Notes under the pieces: model-generated
What the model saw: the letters and a program-made list of their open reading frames with translations, nothing else
Told to the model about the DNA's origin: nothing
Databases searched by the model: none
Made by a program: the position numbers and the translations under genes
NCBI RefSeq assembly: GCF_026113935.1
Contig: NZ_JAPEUL010000012.1
Coordinates: 248,001 to 312,000, forward strand
DNA length: 64,000 bases
Direction: 5' to 3'
Source of the DNA: Marinomonas rhodophyticola
GTDB lineage: Bacteria; Pseudomonadota; Gammaproteobacteria; Pseudomonadales; Marinomonadaceae
Part shown: in pieces, positions 9,351 through 19,206 of the stretch
Layout of the letters: each line of letters begins with the position of its first letter
Position numbering within the stretch: the first letter of the stretch is position 1

Positions 9351-10493
9351 ATGTCTTATCAAATTTACTCTCATATATTACCGAGCGCGACACCGAGTAC
9401 CCAGCGAATTTTAAAGGCCCATCATTTTGGTGAAACCGGCGCGCGCCCTAAAGTCTATTTTCAGGCGGGTTTGCATGCCGATGAATGGCCCGGTTTTTTG
9501 GTGCTGAATACCTTGTTAAGAAAGCTGAAAGCAGCCGACGATAAGGGCTTGATTCAAGGGGAAATTGTCATTGTCCCCGTGGCGAACCCGATTGGCTTGG
9601 CGCAAAATTTTCATGGTTATATCCCAGGACGCTTTGCGTTCTCTGATGGTGGCGGCAATTTTAATCGTAACTGGCCGCAGTTGGGGGCAAAAGTCGAAAA
9701 GCGCATCAAAGGCGACGTGACTGGTGATATTGAACGTAACATTGATCTGGTTCGCCAAGCGATTCATGAGGAATTGGCCTTGTTGCCAGAAACTACCGAG
9801 TTGCAAGGCATGAAGAAAAATTTGCTGGCCTTGTCGATGGGAGCGGATGAAATTATTGATTTGCACTGCTCCGGTGAAGCCAGCATGCACGCCTACGTTG
9901 CGCAAGAATTTGAAGGTCACTTTAAACCGTTATTGGCGCTATTGGGTGCAAAAGTGGGCTTGTCTGAGTTGGAAACGGGCGCCGCTTCGTTTGATGAAAC
10001 CAATGTCAGCGTATGGCGTGATTTAAAGGCCCACTATGCGCATTTGATTCCTTGGGGAAGTCGTTCTTTAACGGTAGAATTGCGTGGTGAAAATGATATA
10101 TCCAACGAGTTTGCCGAACAAGATGCGCAAGCTTTATTTGATTATCTTGTGTTGCGAGACGTAATCGCTGGCAAAACGCCATCGATTGATGACAGCGAAG
10201 TCGAATATTACCCACTGGATGCCATGGACTTAGTCAAAGCGCCCTGTGCAGGTATTGTGTGTTACCACAAGGCGATTGGCGAAGAAGTGGAAGCGGGCGA
10301 GGTGATTGGTGAAGTGGTCAATCTAATGGACGATGACGTGGAAACGTCGAGCTATCCTTTAATAGCGCGTACAAATGGCGTATTTTTCGCTCGCGTGCAG
10401 CGTCGCTTAGTGGTGTGTGGCGAATCGATTGCAAAAATCGCTGGCAAAGAACACCTCGCCTTTCGTGAAATTGGTAAACTCTTTGAAGATTAA
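9351..10493 (+). CDS. Succinylglutamate desuccinylase/aspartoacylase family zinc deacylase
   Basis: Cytoplasmic M14-like metallo-deacylase, 380 residues from ATG 9351 (GCGAGG just upstream; an earlier ATG at 9282 lacks a good ribosome site). Zinc ligands are visible as H42 and E45 in GLHADEWPG and the later histidine in IIDLHCSGE. The substrate arginine/asparagine region GGNFNRNWP is present. The C-terminal 100 residues form a beta-rich lipoyl-like lobe common to the AstE/AspA-like subfamily. These enzymes cleave N-acyl amino acids; the precise substrate is not evident. It is divergent from ynjB, so the importer may supply its substrate (inference). Confidence 0.82.
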   Translation: MSYQIYSHILPSATPSTQRILKAHHFGETGARPKVYFQAGLHADEWPGFLVLNTLLRKLKAADDKGLIQGEIVIVPVANPIGLAQNFHGYIPGRFAFSDGGGNFNRNWPQLGAKVEKRIKGDVTGDIERNIDLVRQAIHEELALLPETTELQGMKKNLLALSMGADEIIDLHCSGEASMHAYVAQEFEGHFKPLLALLGAKVGLSELETGAASFDETNVSVWRDLKAHYAHLIPWGSRSLTVELRGENDISNEFAEQDAQALFDYLVLRDVIAGKTPSIDDSEVEYYPLDAMDLVKAPCAGIVCYHKAIGEEVEAGEVIGEVVNLMDDDVETSSYPLIARTNGVFFARVQRRLVVCGESIAKIAGKEHLAFREIGKLFED

Positions 10494-10550
10494 AATAGGT
10501 TCGATGTTCGTCATCCATTTCCCCATTGTACAAGACTAGGCAAGATTATT

Positions 10551-12858
10551 TTGACACAGGTTCAGCCCAATACGGAGGTGACTACCTCGTTAACCGATGA
10601 GCAAACGCTTGTTGTAAATCATGATCTCGCCACACCCGCGAAAGTGATTGCCGTCGCGGGTGCGGGCAAAACCACGACCTTAATTTCTCGCATTGAGCAT
10701 TTGTTGGCTCAGGGTGTGGACCCGTCTCATATCGGCGTGTTTATGTTCAACAAAAGTGCGCAGGAAGAGTTCTCTGAGCGTTTGAGTAAGCGACTCATGA
10801 CAGCTGGACATTTCCGCTCTCCCAGTGTGATGACTTTTCATGCGTTTGGCATGAAATTTTGTCGTCGCTTGGAACAGCAAGGTTGGCTGGCTTCTGCAAA
10901 GCTCGTTACCGACGATTTCAGCTTAGTGAAAATGTTACGTGAGGCCCTACAGCGTCTGATTCGCAATGGCGAAAAAATTGCCATTTTGGATGAAAAAGAT
11001 TGGTTAGAAGACGTGCTGTTATTTGTTGATCAAGTGAAAGCATCACATCAACCTGCGCAGATTGTGTTTGAAGCCTTAGGTTGGTCAAACGAACGTAAGT
11101 TTTTCCCCGCGCTCTACAACGAGTTAGAAAAGCTGCGTAAGCGTAATAATATTCGCTTTTTTGCCGATTTGCTCAGTGATCCCTATGAGCTAATCAGCGA
11201 ATTAGGAGAGCCTGAGCGAGTGAGAGTTCGTGGCTTGGTGCCGGATTTTCGTTACTTATTAATTGACGAGTTTCAAGACATCAACCCTTGCCAATATGAG
11301 CTACTAAAATTGCTTTATCCTATGCCTTGTCAATGGATGATTGTGGGCGATGTGCAGCAATGTATTTATGAATGGCGCGGTGCCAGCCCAGAGATTATGG
11401 CGAGCCAGTTTGATCAGGATTTTGGTCATGTGGTGACCTATCCATTGAGCACCAGTTTTCGTTTTGGTCATGCGGTCGGTTTAATGGCGTCGAGTGTGAT
11501 CAGTGAAAATGATCCAGACGCCTTGGTGATTGGTGCTGGTGCGCGTACGCGTGTGTCTTTTGCCCGCGCACCGAAAACAGGTAAGGCGTTATTGGGTGAG
11601 CTAAAAGCGTGGGTCGATGAAGGACGGGCATTGAGCGATACCGCGGTATTGGTGCGTTTGTATAGCGACATGGTGCCAGTACAGTTGGCTCTGATGCACA
11701 AAGGCGTGCCGTATCAATTACACGGTGACTCTCCACTGTTGGAAAATCGCCAGATTCGTATGCTGATGGCGTATCTTGCCGTTATTGCAGGTGGCTTGGA
11801 AAGTCCAAGCACGTTTTTTCACCCCGATGATATTGAGTATCTATTAACGGTACCCAGTCTTGGTGGTGCCATGGCGCAACGCAAAACCTTGATCCAACAA
11901 GCCAAGCAATCACCGCATTTGTTGCCGCAGATTATTGAATCCGTGGCGGATGCAACGGACGGTTGGCGTGCGAAAAAACTCTATGAGCGTGCTGACTGGT
12001 TGCGCAGTTTAAACATCTATCGTACCGATCCAGCGCAAGGTTTGGCGCACACTTTGGAGAAATTGGGCATTTATCGCTACTTTGAAAGTACCAGCAGCAA
12101 AGACATTCAGACCCAAGAAAAGATAGCCACTTGCGATGCCTTTATGGCCTATGTGCGCGGGGTGGGTGGCGATGCCAAATCGATTTTAGAGCAGCTTGCT
12201 ACGTTGAACGAAAAACAAACCGATGACAGTCACGGCGTGCACTTGATGACGATTCATAAATCGAAAGGTTTGGAGTTTGATCAGGTGTTACTGTCCGGCT
12301 TACAAGAAGGGCGCTTTCCTTACTATGATGAAGATTTGAGCGCCATAGATAAGCAAGCTGCCAGTGATTTGGCGTCTGAGCGTCGTCTCTTTTACGTGGC
12401 CATCACGCGCGCCAAACAGAAGCTTGTTTTGCTAGAAACGCCCAGTGCCGACGAGCATAAACGCATGAAGCAGGGCGACATTCCCCGCGTGGCATTAAAA
12501 AGTTTATCCTTATCGCGTTTTGTATTCGAATCTCAGCCCTATGCCGTGAGTCGGATTTGTGAGGCGTGGTATGAAGATAAGACTGGCACGCAAATTGATA
12601 CAGAAAAAGGTTCGGTGTTTCAGCGTTATTTAAACGCGGTTGATCCTTCCCCATCACTGACTTTTCGTCATCGGATTGAAGGCCAAAATCTCTTACAACC
12701 TGAGCGACAAGGTCCGCCATGACCAATTTGGTCAGGGCGTTGTCGTAAGACAAGAGCGAGACGCCAAGCAAATGATTTTTGTGGATTTTGGCGAAATGGG
12801 TTTAAAACGCTTTAATCCCAAGCACACACAACTTATTAAACTGTCTTCCAGAGCCTAA
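10551..12858 (+). CDS. UvrD/PcrA-like superfamily 1 DNA helicase (frameshifted near C-terminus)
   Basis: ATP-dependent 3'-5' helicase of about 769 residues. Motif I is AVAGAGKTTTL near residue 36, motif II LLIDEFQDIN, motif III VGDVQQCIYEWRGA, motif V MTIHKSKGLEF and motif VI YVAITRAKQKL. The start is TTG 10551. The main frame ends prematurely at 12722, but a one-base shift near 12685 joins the C-terminal tudor-like tail (SDKVRHDQFGQG to NPKHTQLIKL, ending at 12858) that PcrA/UvrD helicases normally have. It is smaller and more divergent than canonical UvrD and is probably an accessory repair helicase. It follows the deacylase by 57 bp. Confidence 0.85.
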
Positions 12859-12868
12859 GGAACACTGA

Positions 12869-13825
12869 ATGTCCATTCCATTGATTGATTTATCCAAGCT
12901 GACCCACGAGAGTGAATCTGTTCGTCAAACTGAAATAAACACCCTAGACAAAGCGTGTCGAGAAATTGGTTTCTTTTATCTCATCAATACAGGCATTCCG
13001 ACAGAATTGATGTCGGCGTTAATGCGTGAAGCCAAGCGATTTTTTAATCAGCCGCAAGAGGTTAAAAATCGCATCGATATTAAAAACAGCATTAACCATC
13101 GCGGTTACGGCAATATCGGTGAAGAGCAACTGGACGAAATTGGTCATGCCGACTGGAAAGAAACCTTTGATATGGCATTGGATTTTCCTAAGGACCATCC
13201 TTTGGTGGCAAAATACCCCACCATGTACGGGCCAAATCAAAATCCAAGCGACCCGACAACCGTTGAAGTATTGCAAGAATACTATGTAAAAGCGTTCCAA
13301 GTGGCACAAACGTTACTAACGGCCATGGCACAAGCGTTGTCGTTGGACGATGATTTCTTCACTCGTTGTTTTAAAGATCATGTTACCGTTTTACGAATGA
13401 TTCATTATCCACCACGTCCAGCCAGCGACCATGACAATGGCGCAGGAGCTCACACAGACTACGGTTGCGTAACCTTACTGCTACAAGATCAGGTTGGTGG
13501 CTTGCAGGTGAAAAACCGCAAGGGAGCGTGGGTAGATGCGACGCCTATCGCCGATGCGCTGGTGGTGAATATTGGCGATTTGATGCAACGTTGGACCAAT
13601 GATGAATACGTTTCGACAGCTCACCGCGTGCGCGCGTCTTTGCCAGATGTGCATCGTTACTCCTTCCCATTTTTTGTGGAGCCAGATTACGAAACCAAGG
13701 TTGCGTGTGTGCCGAGTTGCGCTACCGCAGACAAACCTGCTAAATACGACGCTATTTTGAGTGGTGATTGGATTCAGTCACGCTTTGATGCGACTTACGC
13801 CTATCGAGAAAAAGAGAGCGCATAA
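12869..13825 (+). CDS. 2-oxoglutarate/Fe(II) oxygenase, isopenicillin N synthase-like family
   Basis: 318-residue non-haem iron oxygenase. The N-terminal DIOX_N region begins IPLIDLSKL; the iron ligands are the His and Asp of GAHTDYGCVTLL and the His of STAHRV; the 2-oxoglutarate-binding RYSFPFF follows. The jelly-roll core is complete. It starts 10 bp after the helicase with a good AAGGA site, so it is probably cotranscribed. Family members oxidise small molecules such as flavonoid-like compounds, amino acids or xanthine-type bases in diverse organisms; the substrate here is unknown. Confidence 0.85.
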   Translation: MSIPLIDLSKLTHESESVRQTEINTLDKACREIGFFYLINTGIPTELMSALMREAKRFFNQPQEVKNRIDIKNSINHRGYGNIGEEQLDEIGHADWKETFDMALDFPKDHPLVAKYPTMYGPNQNPSDPTTVEVLQEYYVKAFQVAQTLLTAMAQALSLDDDFFTRCFKDHVTVLRMIHYPPRPASDHDNGAGAHTDYGCVTLLLQDQVGGLQVKNRKGAWVDATPIADALVVNIGDLMQRWTNDEYVSTAHRVRASLPDVHRYSFPFFVEPDYETKVACVPSCATADKPAKYDAILSGDWIQSRFDATYAYREKESA

Positions 13826-13887
13826 GCTCTTAGCAAACAGGCGTTTAGCAAAAGCGCGGTCCTGACCTAAAAAATACCTATACGATG

Positions 13888-13914
13888 AAAAATGACCGCT
13901 AGGCGGTCATTTTT
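13888..13914. terminator. Bidirectional rho-independent terminator
   Basis: Perfect 12-bp inverted repeat AAAAATGACCGC with loop TAG and a T-run on either strand. It ends the oxygenase transcript and, on the minus strand, includes the last three codons and stop of the amidotransferase gene, so terminator and coding sequence overlap. Confidence 0.85.
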
Positions 13915-14683
13915 AGTAATTCGGGTAACGGTTGAATTTGGTAGTTTTGTCCTTTGATTTTGGCAATGTGTCCCGCTGGAACTTGTGTCCAACTGTCGCT
14001 GCAATGGTCGAGGGGTTCTGAGCCAATTACTGTGTGTTTTGCAAATTGCTTGCAGTATAAGCTTGGTGCTTGTTCATCGCTAGAAAATCGAATAGCGGTG
14101 ATTTCTTCCCCATCTGAAAAAACCGCTGTGAAGCGCAAAGGGTCTTTGATGTTCTTCTGTTTCATCATCCCTAGAATTTGAGCTAGAGTCACTTCTATGG
14201 CTTTTTCTGGATTATCTTCGAGTCCATTAGCGATCATCAATAAGAAAATGACTTCTGAGTCTGTCGCGCCATGTCGATGGCAATAAAGGTGCTCCGGAAT
14301 CAAGCGATCTAGTTGCCAACGAAGAAATTCATAGCCGCCAATTTGTCCGTTGTGCATGAATAGCCAGTTTTTATAGCTGAATGGATGGCAGTTTGAACGG
14401 TTGGTTTCTGTGCCGGTAGAAGAGCGCACATGGGCAAAGAATAGGCCGCTTTTGATGTGCTTTGCTAAGCTTTTAAATTGCTGTCACTCCACGCTGGTAA
14501 CACTTCATGGTAGAGGCCGTGTTCTTCTCGTTCATCGTACCAGCCCAACCCAAACCCATCGGCGTTTACGGTAACCTCCGACTTTCTGGCGCTTAGACTT
14601 TGATGAATTAAAGAATGCTCTTGTTTAAAAAGCAACGACTCAAGATAAACAGGTTCACCTTGATACGCCATCCAACGACACAT
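13899..14683 (-). CDS. Class II glutamine amidotransferase, YafJ-like (frameshifted)
   Basis: Ntn-type glutamine amidotransferase of about 260 residues. The start MCRWMAYQG at 14683 places the catalytic Cys at position 2 after Met removal. The first frame stops at 14465; a one-base change at the AATTTAAAAGC tract joins SLAKHIKSGLFFAHVRSS, after which FMHNGQIGGYE and DSEVIFLL are typical of the family. No residues are missing. YafJ-type proteins hydrolyse glutamine in vitro or resemble gamma-glutamyl-hercynylcysteine hydrolases; the acceptor here is unknown. Confidence 0.85.
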
Positions 14684-14700
14684 GATTTTCTCCTAGGAAT

Positions 14701-14730
14701 GAAAGCAAAAGGAAGCAACGAGTTGCTTCC
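14701..14730 (-). terminator. Terminator downstream of chemoreceptor gene
   Basis: 9-bp inverted repeat GGAAGCAAC/GTTGCTTCC with a two-base loop at 14711-14730. On the minus strand it is followed by TTTTGCTTT, consistent with termination of the chemoreceptor transcript ending at 14766. Confidence 0.65.
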
Positions 14731-14765
14731 TTCATGGTAATCTAATCTTCTCTTTTTCAGTAGAT

Positions 14766-16433
14766 CTAGACTTTGAAATAGCTGATTTTCGCGGACAATT
14801 GTGTTGCCAATGTTGCTAATTGATCCGCAGAGTTACTAATAGCATGAATGGATTTGGTAGTGCGTGATGCGATGTCGTTGATATTGGCAACATTGCGACT
14901 GACTTCTGCTGTCACCGATGCTTGCTCTTCAGCGGTGGCTGAGATGCGATCATTCATATCACGAATCTTAGACACAGATTGGTTAATGTTTTTAAGTGAT
15001 TCTTCTTCATGCTTCACTTGGCTCACCGCATCGGTAGAGCGCTGGTGACTAGACGTCATGGCTTTTACCGCAGAGGCTGTTCCTGTTTGTAAGAGGCTGA
15101 TCATTTTTTCAATTTCTTGTGTAGCATTCTGAGTGTTTTGAGCTAAATGACGCACTTCATCGGCCACGACAGCAAAGCCACGACCTTGCTCACCAGCACG
15201 GGCTGCTTCTATCGCCGCATTAAGCGCAAGTAAGTTGGTTTGCTCTGCAATACCAAGAATCACGTTGAGAATATTGCTGATTTCCTTGGTGTTGCTCTGT
15301 AGTTCATTAATGGTGCTTGCCGAAGTGGATATTTCAGCCGCCAACTCTTGGATGCTTTGAATGGTTTTCGTGACGATGATCGTACCCTCATTGGCGGCTG
15401 TCTCAGCAGTATGAGCCGCTTGACTGGCGTCATTAGTGGATTCGGAAACATGCACGGCGGTGGCTTGTATCTCTTGTACGGCTTGTGAAATAAAGTTGGT
15501 TTCTTCCTGCTGACGATCCACCATTTCGGAGGACTCATCCGTGATACGGTTTAAGTCATTTGCAGCACTGGTCAGCATGGAACTTGATTCCGCGACATCG
15601 TGTAAAATACTGCGTAACTGAACCACCAGTTTATCCATAGCGATTTCTAATAGACCAATTTCGTCAGTGCGTTTGCTGGTTACCTTAGGCTCAACCAACT
15701 CGCCTGAGGCAATTTCTTCTGCGCGACGTACGGCTCGAATTAAGGGTCTACAAATACCGTTCACTATGATAATGCTGATGAGAATACCGGCGGTAATTAA
15801 CACTGCCGCTAAGACACCACTGGCATAAATCGTTTGGTCTAATTTGCGGTTTTGGTTTTCGGCAACGAGGGTGTTGTATTCATTAATAGACGTGATGATT
15901 TCTTCCATCTGTTGATTGACTGCGATTAGGCTGTCGTCGGCGGCACGTCGAGACTTACCGGCTTTCATGGTATTAAGTTTAACCCACCAGCTGTAGGTTT
16001 CCGTGCTGGCTTCAAGAAACACGGCTTGCTGTTCTTCTAAGGTGGATATTTGCGCTAAAAGGTTATTTAAACCGTCATTCACTGGCATGGTGGCAAGAAT
16101 GCCTTTTACGTTTTCGATGCTGGTTAACAGCTCATTGGTATAAGTTTTGAATTTCTCTTCTGATTCGGCAATTTGCTCCGTGCCATAACCGCCAATGGAT
16201 TTAGCAATGGACACTTGGAAAAAACCGCGCTCAAACTCTACTGATTGTTGCAGTAGTAATTGACGGCTTTTTTCTAGGTTTCTCATCAGTTCCAAGCTTT
16301 GTGAAGAAAGGTCTTGTAGTTTTGCTGAAACGGATTTGCTTGATAAGGCAGAGCTTACGCTAATGCCAACGATGACCAATGAGAAGAGGGCGATGAGAGC
16401 GAGTATTTTAGTACGTACAGACAGGTTTAGCAT
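14766..16433 (-). CDS. Methyl-accepting chemotaxis protein
   Basis: Inner-membrane chemoreceptor of 555 residues that would signal to CheA/CheW. Membrane segment 1 is [17 protein letters not shown] near the N-terminus, followed by a helical periplasmic sensor of about 165 residues, a second membrane segment ending in IIIVNG, a HAMP domain around residues 215-270, and the cytoplasmic coiled coil. The kinase-control tip [19 protein letters not shown] is perfectly conserved. The C-terminus lacks a CheR-binding pentapeptide. The ligand is unknown. The gene is monocistronic and intact. Confidence 0.93.
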   Translation of the reverse strand: MLNLSVRTKILALIALFSLVIVGISVSSALSSKSVSAKLQDLSSQSLELMRNLEKSRQLLLQQSVEFERGFFQVSIAKSIGGYGTEQIAESEEKFKTYTNELLTSIENVKGILATMPVNDGLNNLLAQISTLEEQQAVFLEASTETYSWWVKLNTMKAGKSRRAADDSLIAVNQQMEEIITSINEYNTLVAENQNRKLDQTIYASGVLAAVLITAGILISIIIVNGICRPLIRAVRRAEEIASGELVEPKVTSKRTDEIGLLEIAMDKLVVQLRSILHDVAESSSMLTSAANDLNRITDESSEMVDRQQEETNFISQAVQEIQATAVHVSESTNDASQAAHTAETAANEGTIIVTKTIQSIQELAAEISTSASTINELQSNTKEISNILNVILGIAEQTNLLALNAAIEAARAGEQGRGFAVVADEVRHLAQNTQNATQEIEKMISLLQTGTASAVKAMTSSHQRSTDAVSQVKHEEESLKNINQSVSKIRDMNDRISATAEEQASVTAEVSRNVANINDIASRTTKSIHAISNSADQLATLATQLSAKISYFKV

Positions 16434-16720
16434 ACTTAATCCAATGAGTTAATCGTGTTGGTCGGTATCTCTTGTCCAGCAATACTTATGCCAATCAAGT
16501 TGCAATATTGTGCGTGTTTTGCGCCGTTTCGCGAAAAAAATGGCAAACTGTTTACAGGATTTGAGAATATTTGATAAAGCGTGTTGCATTACTAATCTGT
16601 TCTAATCGCGACATTGTATGAAATGTGCAAAAAACTATATCGCACTAAGATAACGCAAAGTTAAGTAGGAAGCATAGTGATATTTTATCATTATGCCCCA
16701 TTATATGTGCATTTCTTGTT

Positions 16721-17128
16721 TTAACAAAGAGGGGCTGAGCCGATAACCACATTTTCGCCATCGACAGTGAAGAAAAAGCAATCACGACGGTTGGTGTGGC
16801 AAGCTGGACCTTGTTGATCCACTTTTACCAAAATAGCATCACCGTCGCAGTCAAAGGACATAGAAACCAGTGTCTGGCGATGACCAGAGCTTTCGCCCTT
16901 ACGCCAGTAGGTTTGGCGAGAACGAGACCAATAACACACCTGGCCTGTCTCCAAGGTTTCACGAATGGACTTCTCATTCATGTAGGCCAACATGAGTACT
17001 TCGCCCGTATCATGTTGCTGTGCAATGGCCGCGATCAAGCCATGCTCGTCTGTTTTTAAATTGGCTAACACCGTGTCTAGAGAGAGTGTTTCGCCTTTGG
17101 CGAGATGTTCGTAGTCTTTTAAACTCAT
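16721..17128 (-). CDS. hisI: Phosphoribosyl-AMP cyclohydrolase
   Basis: Third enzyme of histidine biosynthesis, opening the adenine ring of phosphoribosyl-AMP; cytoplasmic, zinc- and magnesium-dependent. 135 residues, the length of a stand-alone HisI without the HisE domain. Seen: YMNEKSIRETLETG, YWSRSRQTYWRKGESSGH, the metal-binding DCDGDA aspartates near residue 94, and the zinc cysteines of GPACHTNRRDCFFF. HisE and other his genes are not in the window, so the pathway is dispersed. Confidence 0.95.
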   Translation of the reverse strand: MSLKDYEHLAKGETLSLDTVLANLKTDEHGLIAAIAQQHDTGEVLMLAYMNEKSIRETLETGQVCYWSRSRQTYWRKGESSGHRQTLVSMSFDCDGDAILVKVDQQGPACHTNRRDCFFFTVDGENVVIGSAPLC

Positions 17129-17186
17129 ACCGTTACCTATTCTAATGAAGGCGATTCACGTAATGCTCACATCTGGGGCGTATTGG

Positions 17187-18065
17187 CTAAGCGGATACCT
17201 TATGCTCTGAAATAGCGCCTTTGCCGATGCCTTCAAAGCCATGAGCTTCAATGTGCGTTCCTGGGTTTTCCTTCGCGAGCACATCGGCAATATGTGCTGA
17301 AAGCGACTCCACTGTGGTATCACAGTCGAGCATGTAAACTTGATTGCTGTCGATTTTTAGCTCAAACAATCCTTGCTGGCTGGTGTAACGGAAACAGTGA
17401 TAATTCACGCTGTTTTCTGTGATCTCTCTGTCTAAGTCTTCTTGAGTGCCTAGGTAGATATCTTCCCAACGCTTAGCCCAATCGTGTTCCATGGCGGCGT
17501 TGCGCACACCATCGGCGTAAATCTCAACGGTAGAGCGGTGGCCGTGAGCAATACGCTGACAATTACCAGCGTGTTTTTTCAAGCCATGGCTGTATTGGTA
17601 TTGCGCGCCAGTGATGTGCTCTGGTGTAAAACGCACGCTTACTGCTTCTAACTCAGCAGGAAGTAGGTTCAATATTTGTGCTTCAACCCACTTGGCAACG
17701 GCGTCTGGTGTGACTTCGGCCATGGGTAATACGCAAATGGCTTGAGTTGGCGCGTCACACTGAAACACACGTTTGTCGTCAGCGGCTTCTTTACTGTGAT
17801 CAAAGAGAAAAGCAACACGATCATTCGCTAATGGCGTGAGCATAGAACCATCATGCTCGGCAGGAATCGCCAACATATGATCAATATTGTCATCCAGCCA
17901 TTTCTTGATTTGTTTTTTCACGATACCGAAATCACAAATCATGCTCTCATCGTTTAACTTACCCGTCAGCACAATGTCTGTCTGCCAGCTTTCGCCCAAC
18001 AAACCACGCTTGGCATCAAAATAGGAAAAATCCACGTGGGTCAGGTTCTTTACAAATAGCTTCAA
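17187..18065 (-). CDS. Tandem 6-pyruvoyl-tetrahydropterin synthase/QueD-like protein
   Basis: 292 residues from a TTG start at 18065 (AGGAG seven bases upstream; the upstream ATG at 18143 adds 26 unlikely residues). Two T-fold halves are visible. The first has CDFGIVKKQIKKWLDDNIDHML but lacks the HGH zinc motif. The second has SHGLKKHAGNCQRIAHGH, which supplies the zinc histidines and the Cys-xxx-HGH catalytic arrangement of QueD/PTPS. It probably acts on a dihydroneopterin triphosphate-type substrate in a pterin or queuosine-related path. It is about twice the length of QueD (120 residues). Divergent from ffs. Confidence 0.75.
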   Translation of the reverse strand: MKLFVKNLTHVDFSYFDAKRGLLGESWQTDIVLTGKLNDESMICDFGIVKKQIKKWLDDNIDHMLAIPAEHDGSMLTPLANDRVAFLFDHSKEAADDKRVFQCDAPTQAICVLPMAEVTPDAVAKWVEAQILNLLPAELEAVSVRFTPEHITGAQYQYSHGLKKHAGNCQRIAHGHRSTVEIYADGVRNAAMEHDWAKRWEDIYLGTQEDLDREITENSVNYHCFRYTSQQGLFELKIDSNQVYMLDCDTTVESLSAHIADVLAKENPGTHIEAHGFEGIGKGAISEHKVSA

Positions 18066-18209
18066 CTCGCTACTCCTATGATTCTTAATGGCGCGTATCT
18101 TACCGTAAATATAAGCCGCGTTATAGCTCGACACGAAAAGCAACAGAGTAGAGAAAGTGTAAGGAAGGGCGACAATCGATAAGTATATGAAAATACATAA
18201 GAAAGGCGG

Positions 18210-18237
18210 TTGATATTTCGAATTGGCTGCGTATAAT
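18210..18237 (+). promoter_or_regulatory. Sigma-70 promoter of ffs
   Basis: TTGATA (18210-18215) and TATAAT (18232-18237) separated by 16 bp. The predicted start of transcription near 18244 leaves a leader of about 24 nt before mature 4.5S RNA, as in E. coli. Confidence 0.75.
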
Positions 18238-18267
18238 TGCGTCCCAAGGTCAACAAGCCTCCTTTAT

Positions 18268-18380
18268 GGTGTCTCTGCTGGTCCCCTCGCAACGATAAAC
18301 CGTTAATCTGGTCAGGTCCGGAAGGAAGCAGCCACAGCGGTGGACTTGTGTGCCGAGGTGCGGCTGGTAGAGATGCCACC
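18268..18380 (+). ncRNA. ffs: Signal recognition particle 4.5S RNA
   Basis: RNA partner of Ffh for cotranslational targeting of membrane proteins. The universally conserved loop GGTCAGGTCCGGAAGGAAGC lies in the middle, followed by CAGCC and GTGTGCCGAGGT on the return strand. The 5' GGTGTCTCTGCTGG pairs with the 3' GGCTGGTAGAGATGCCACC end to make the long hairpin. The length of about 113 nt matches the E. coli RNA (114 nt). Confidence 0.95.
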
Positions 18381-18604
18381 TTAATCTCCCCAATGTTCTA
18401 AATTCTTCTTTTTACTTCAATACTTACTTCATTCCTTAGCGTTTCTACAAAACTCTTTTGATGCATTGTTACGCCTTTTGGTGTTGTCACACCGACTTGA
18501 ACCTGCCTTGTTCCTCACTTCTGAACCTAAACAATATCACTTGTAAGGCACGATAAGCGAAGCGCAATCTGCCGCACAAACCATTTTTTATCTGATCCCG
18601 ATAG

Positions 18605-18922
18605 ATTTTTATCCAGCGTAAACCCATCACCATACGCACCATAGAGCATTGGTGTCAAAGCCTCAGCGACGACGTTGTCATCAAGTTCACCAGCCACGAC
18701 ATACGCAAACTCGCCCGCGACAGTTAGCACGAAAAGAAGAGCAGGGATCGACTGGGCTTTCTGATAATGGAAAGAGGGGAAATGCGACTCAACCACGAAC
18801 GCGACGGACTGGACAAACACTACATGCACACCCATTCGAGAGAGCAGATGCGCAAAGCGCTGGGGGAGTGGGGCTTTAAGCTAAAAAATATTATTGTGCC
18901 GCTGTTTTATGAAATTATGTAG
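18605..18922 (+). pseudogene. Tyrosine recombinase (integrase) relic, C-terminal part
   Basis: One frame of 106 codons, with a single in-frame TAG at 18725, reads as the C-terminal catalytic end of a phage-type integrase. FTSHDIRKLARD contains the HxxR box; MRLNHERDGLDKHY resembles the second conserved His box and tyrosine region, followed by a C-terminal helix EQMRKALGEWG. No N-terminal half or start is visible upstream. It lies 225 bp downstream of ffs, suggesting that a mobile element once entered next to ffs. Assignment rests on motif spacing only. Confidence 0.6.
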
Positions 18923-19052
18923 GTGATTGATCTGTATAGTAATCGCGCTATATTGTACGAAACAGCACATAGTTGATCTTTGCCAACATGATAATTTGAG
19001 TTTACAATAAGATTTTGACGATGATGTCATAATTTCATTGAGGTTTATTAAC

Positions 19053-19205
19053 ATGCCTTTACCTAAAGCAAGACAAGAAAAGCCAAAAGCGACCGCGAAA
19101 GACGTTAAGTCTGCTGCTGCCGTTGGTGACGCTGTGTTTGCTTACTTCCAAAAGCACGGCAAGTTTCCTACTTCTAAAGAGCAACTGAAACCAGCTAAGG
19201 GTTAA
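19053..19205 (+). CDS. Small basic protein, possible antitoxin partner
   Basis: 50-residue protein beginning MPLPKARQEKPKATAKDV and ending FPTSKEQLKPAKG, preceded by GAGG. It is rich in Lys and Ala with a short predicted helix in the middle. The next gene starts 1 bp after its stop codon and resembles YafO-type toxins, so the position fits an antitoxin. It does not resemble YafN (a Phd-type antitoxin of about 97 residues). I do not recognise a family. Confidence 0.6.
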   Translation: MPLPKARQEKPKATAKDVKSAAAVGDAVFAYFQKHGKFPTSKEQLKPAKG

Positions 19206-19206
19206 C

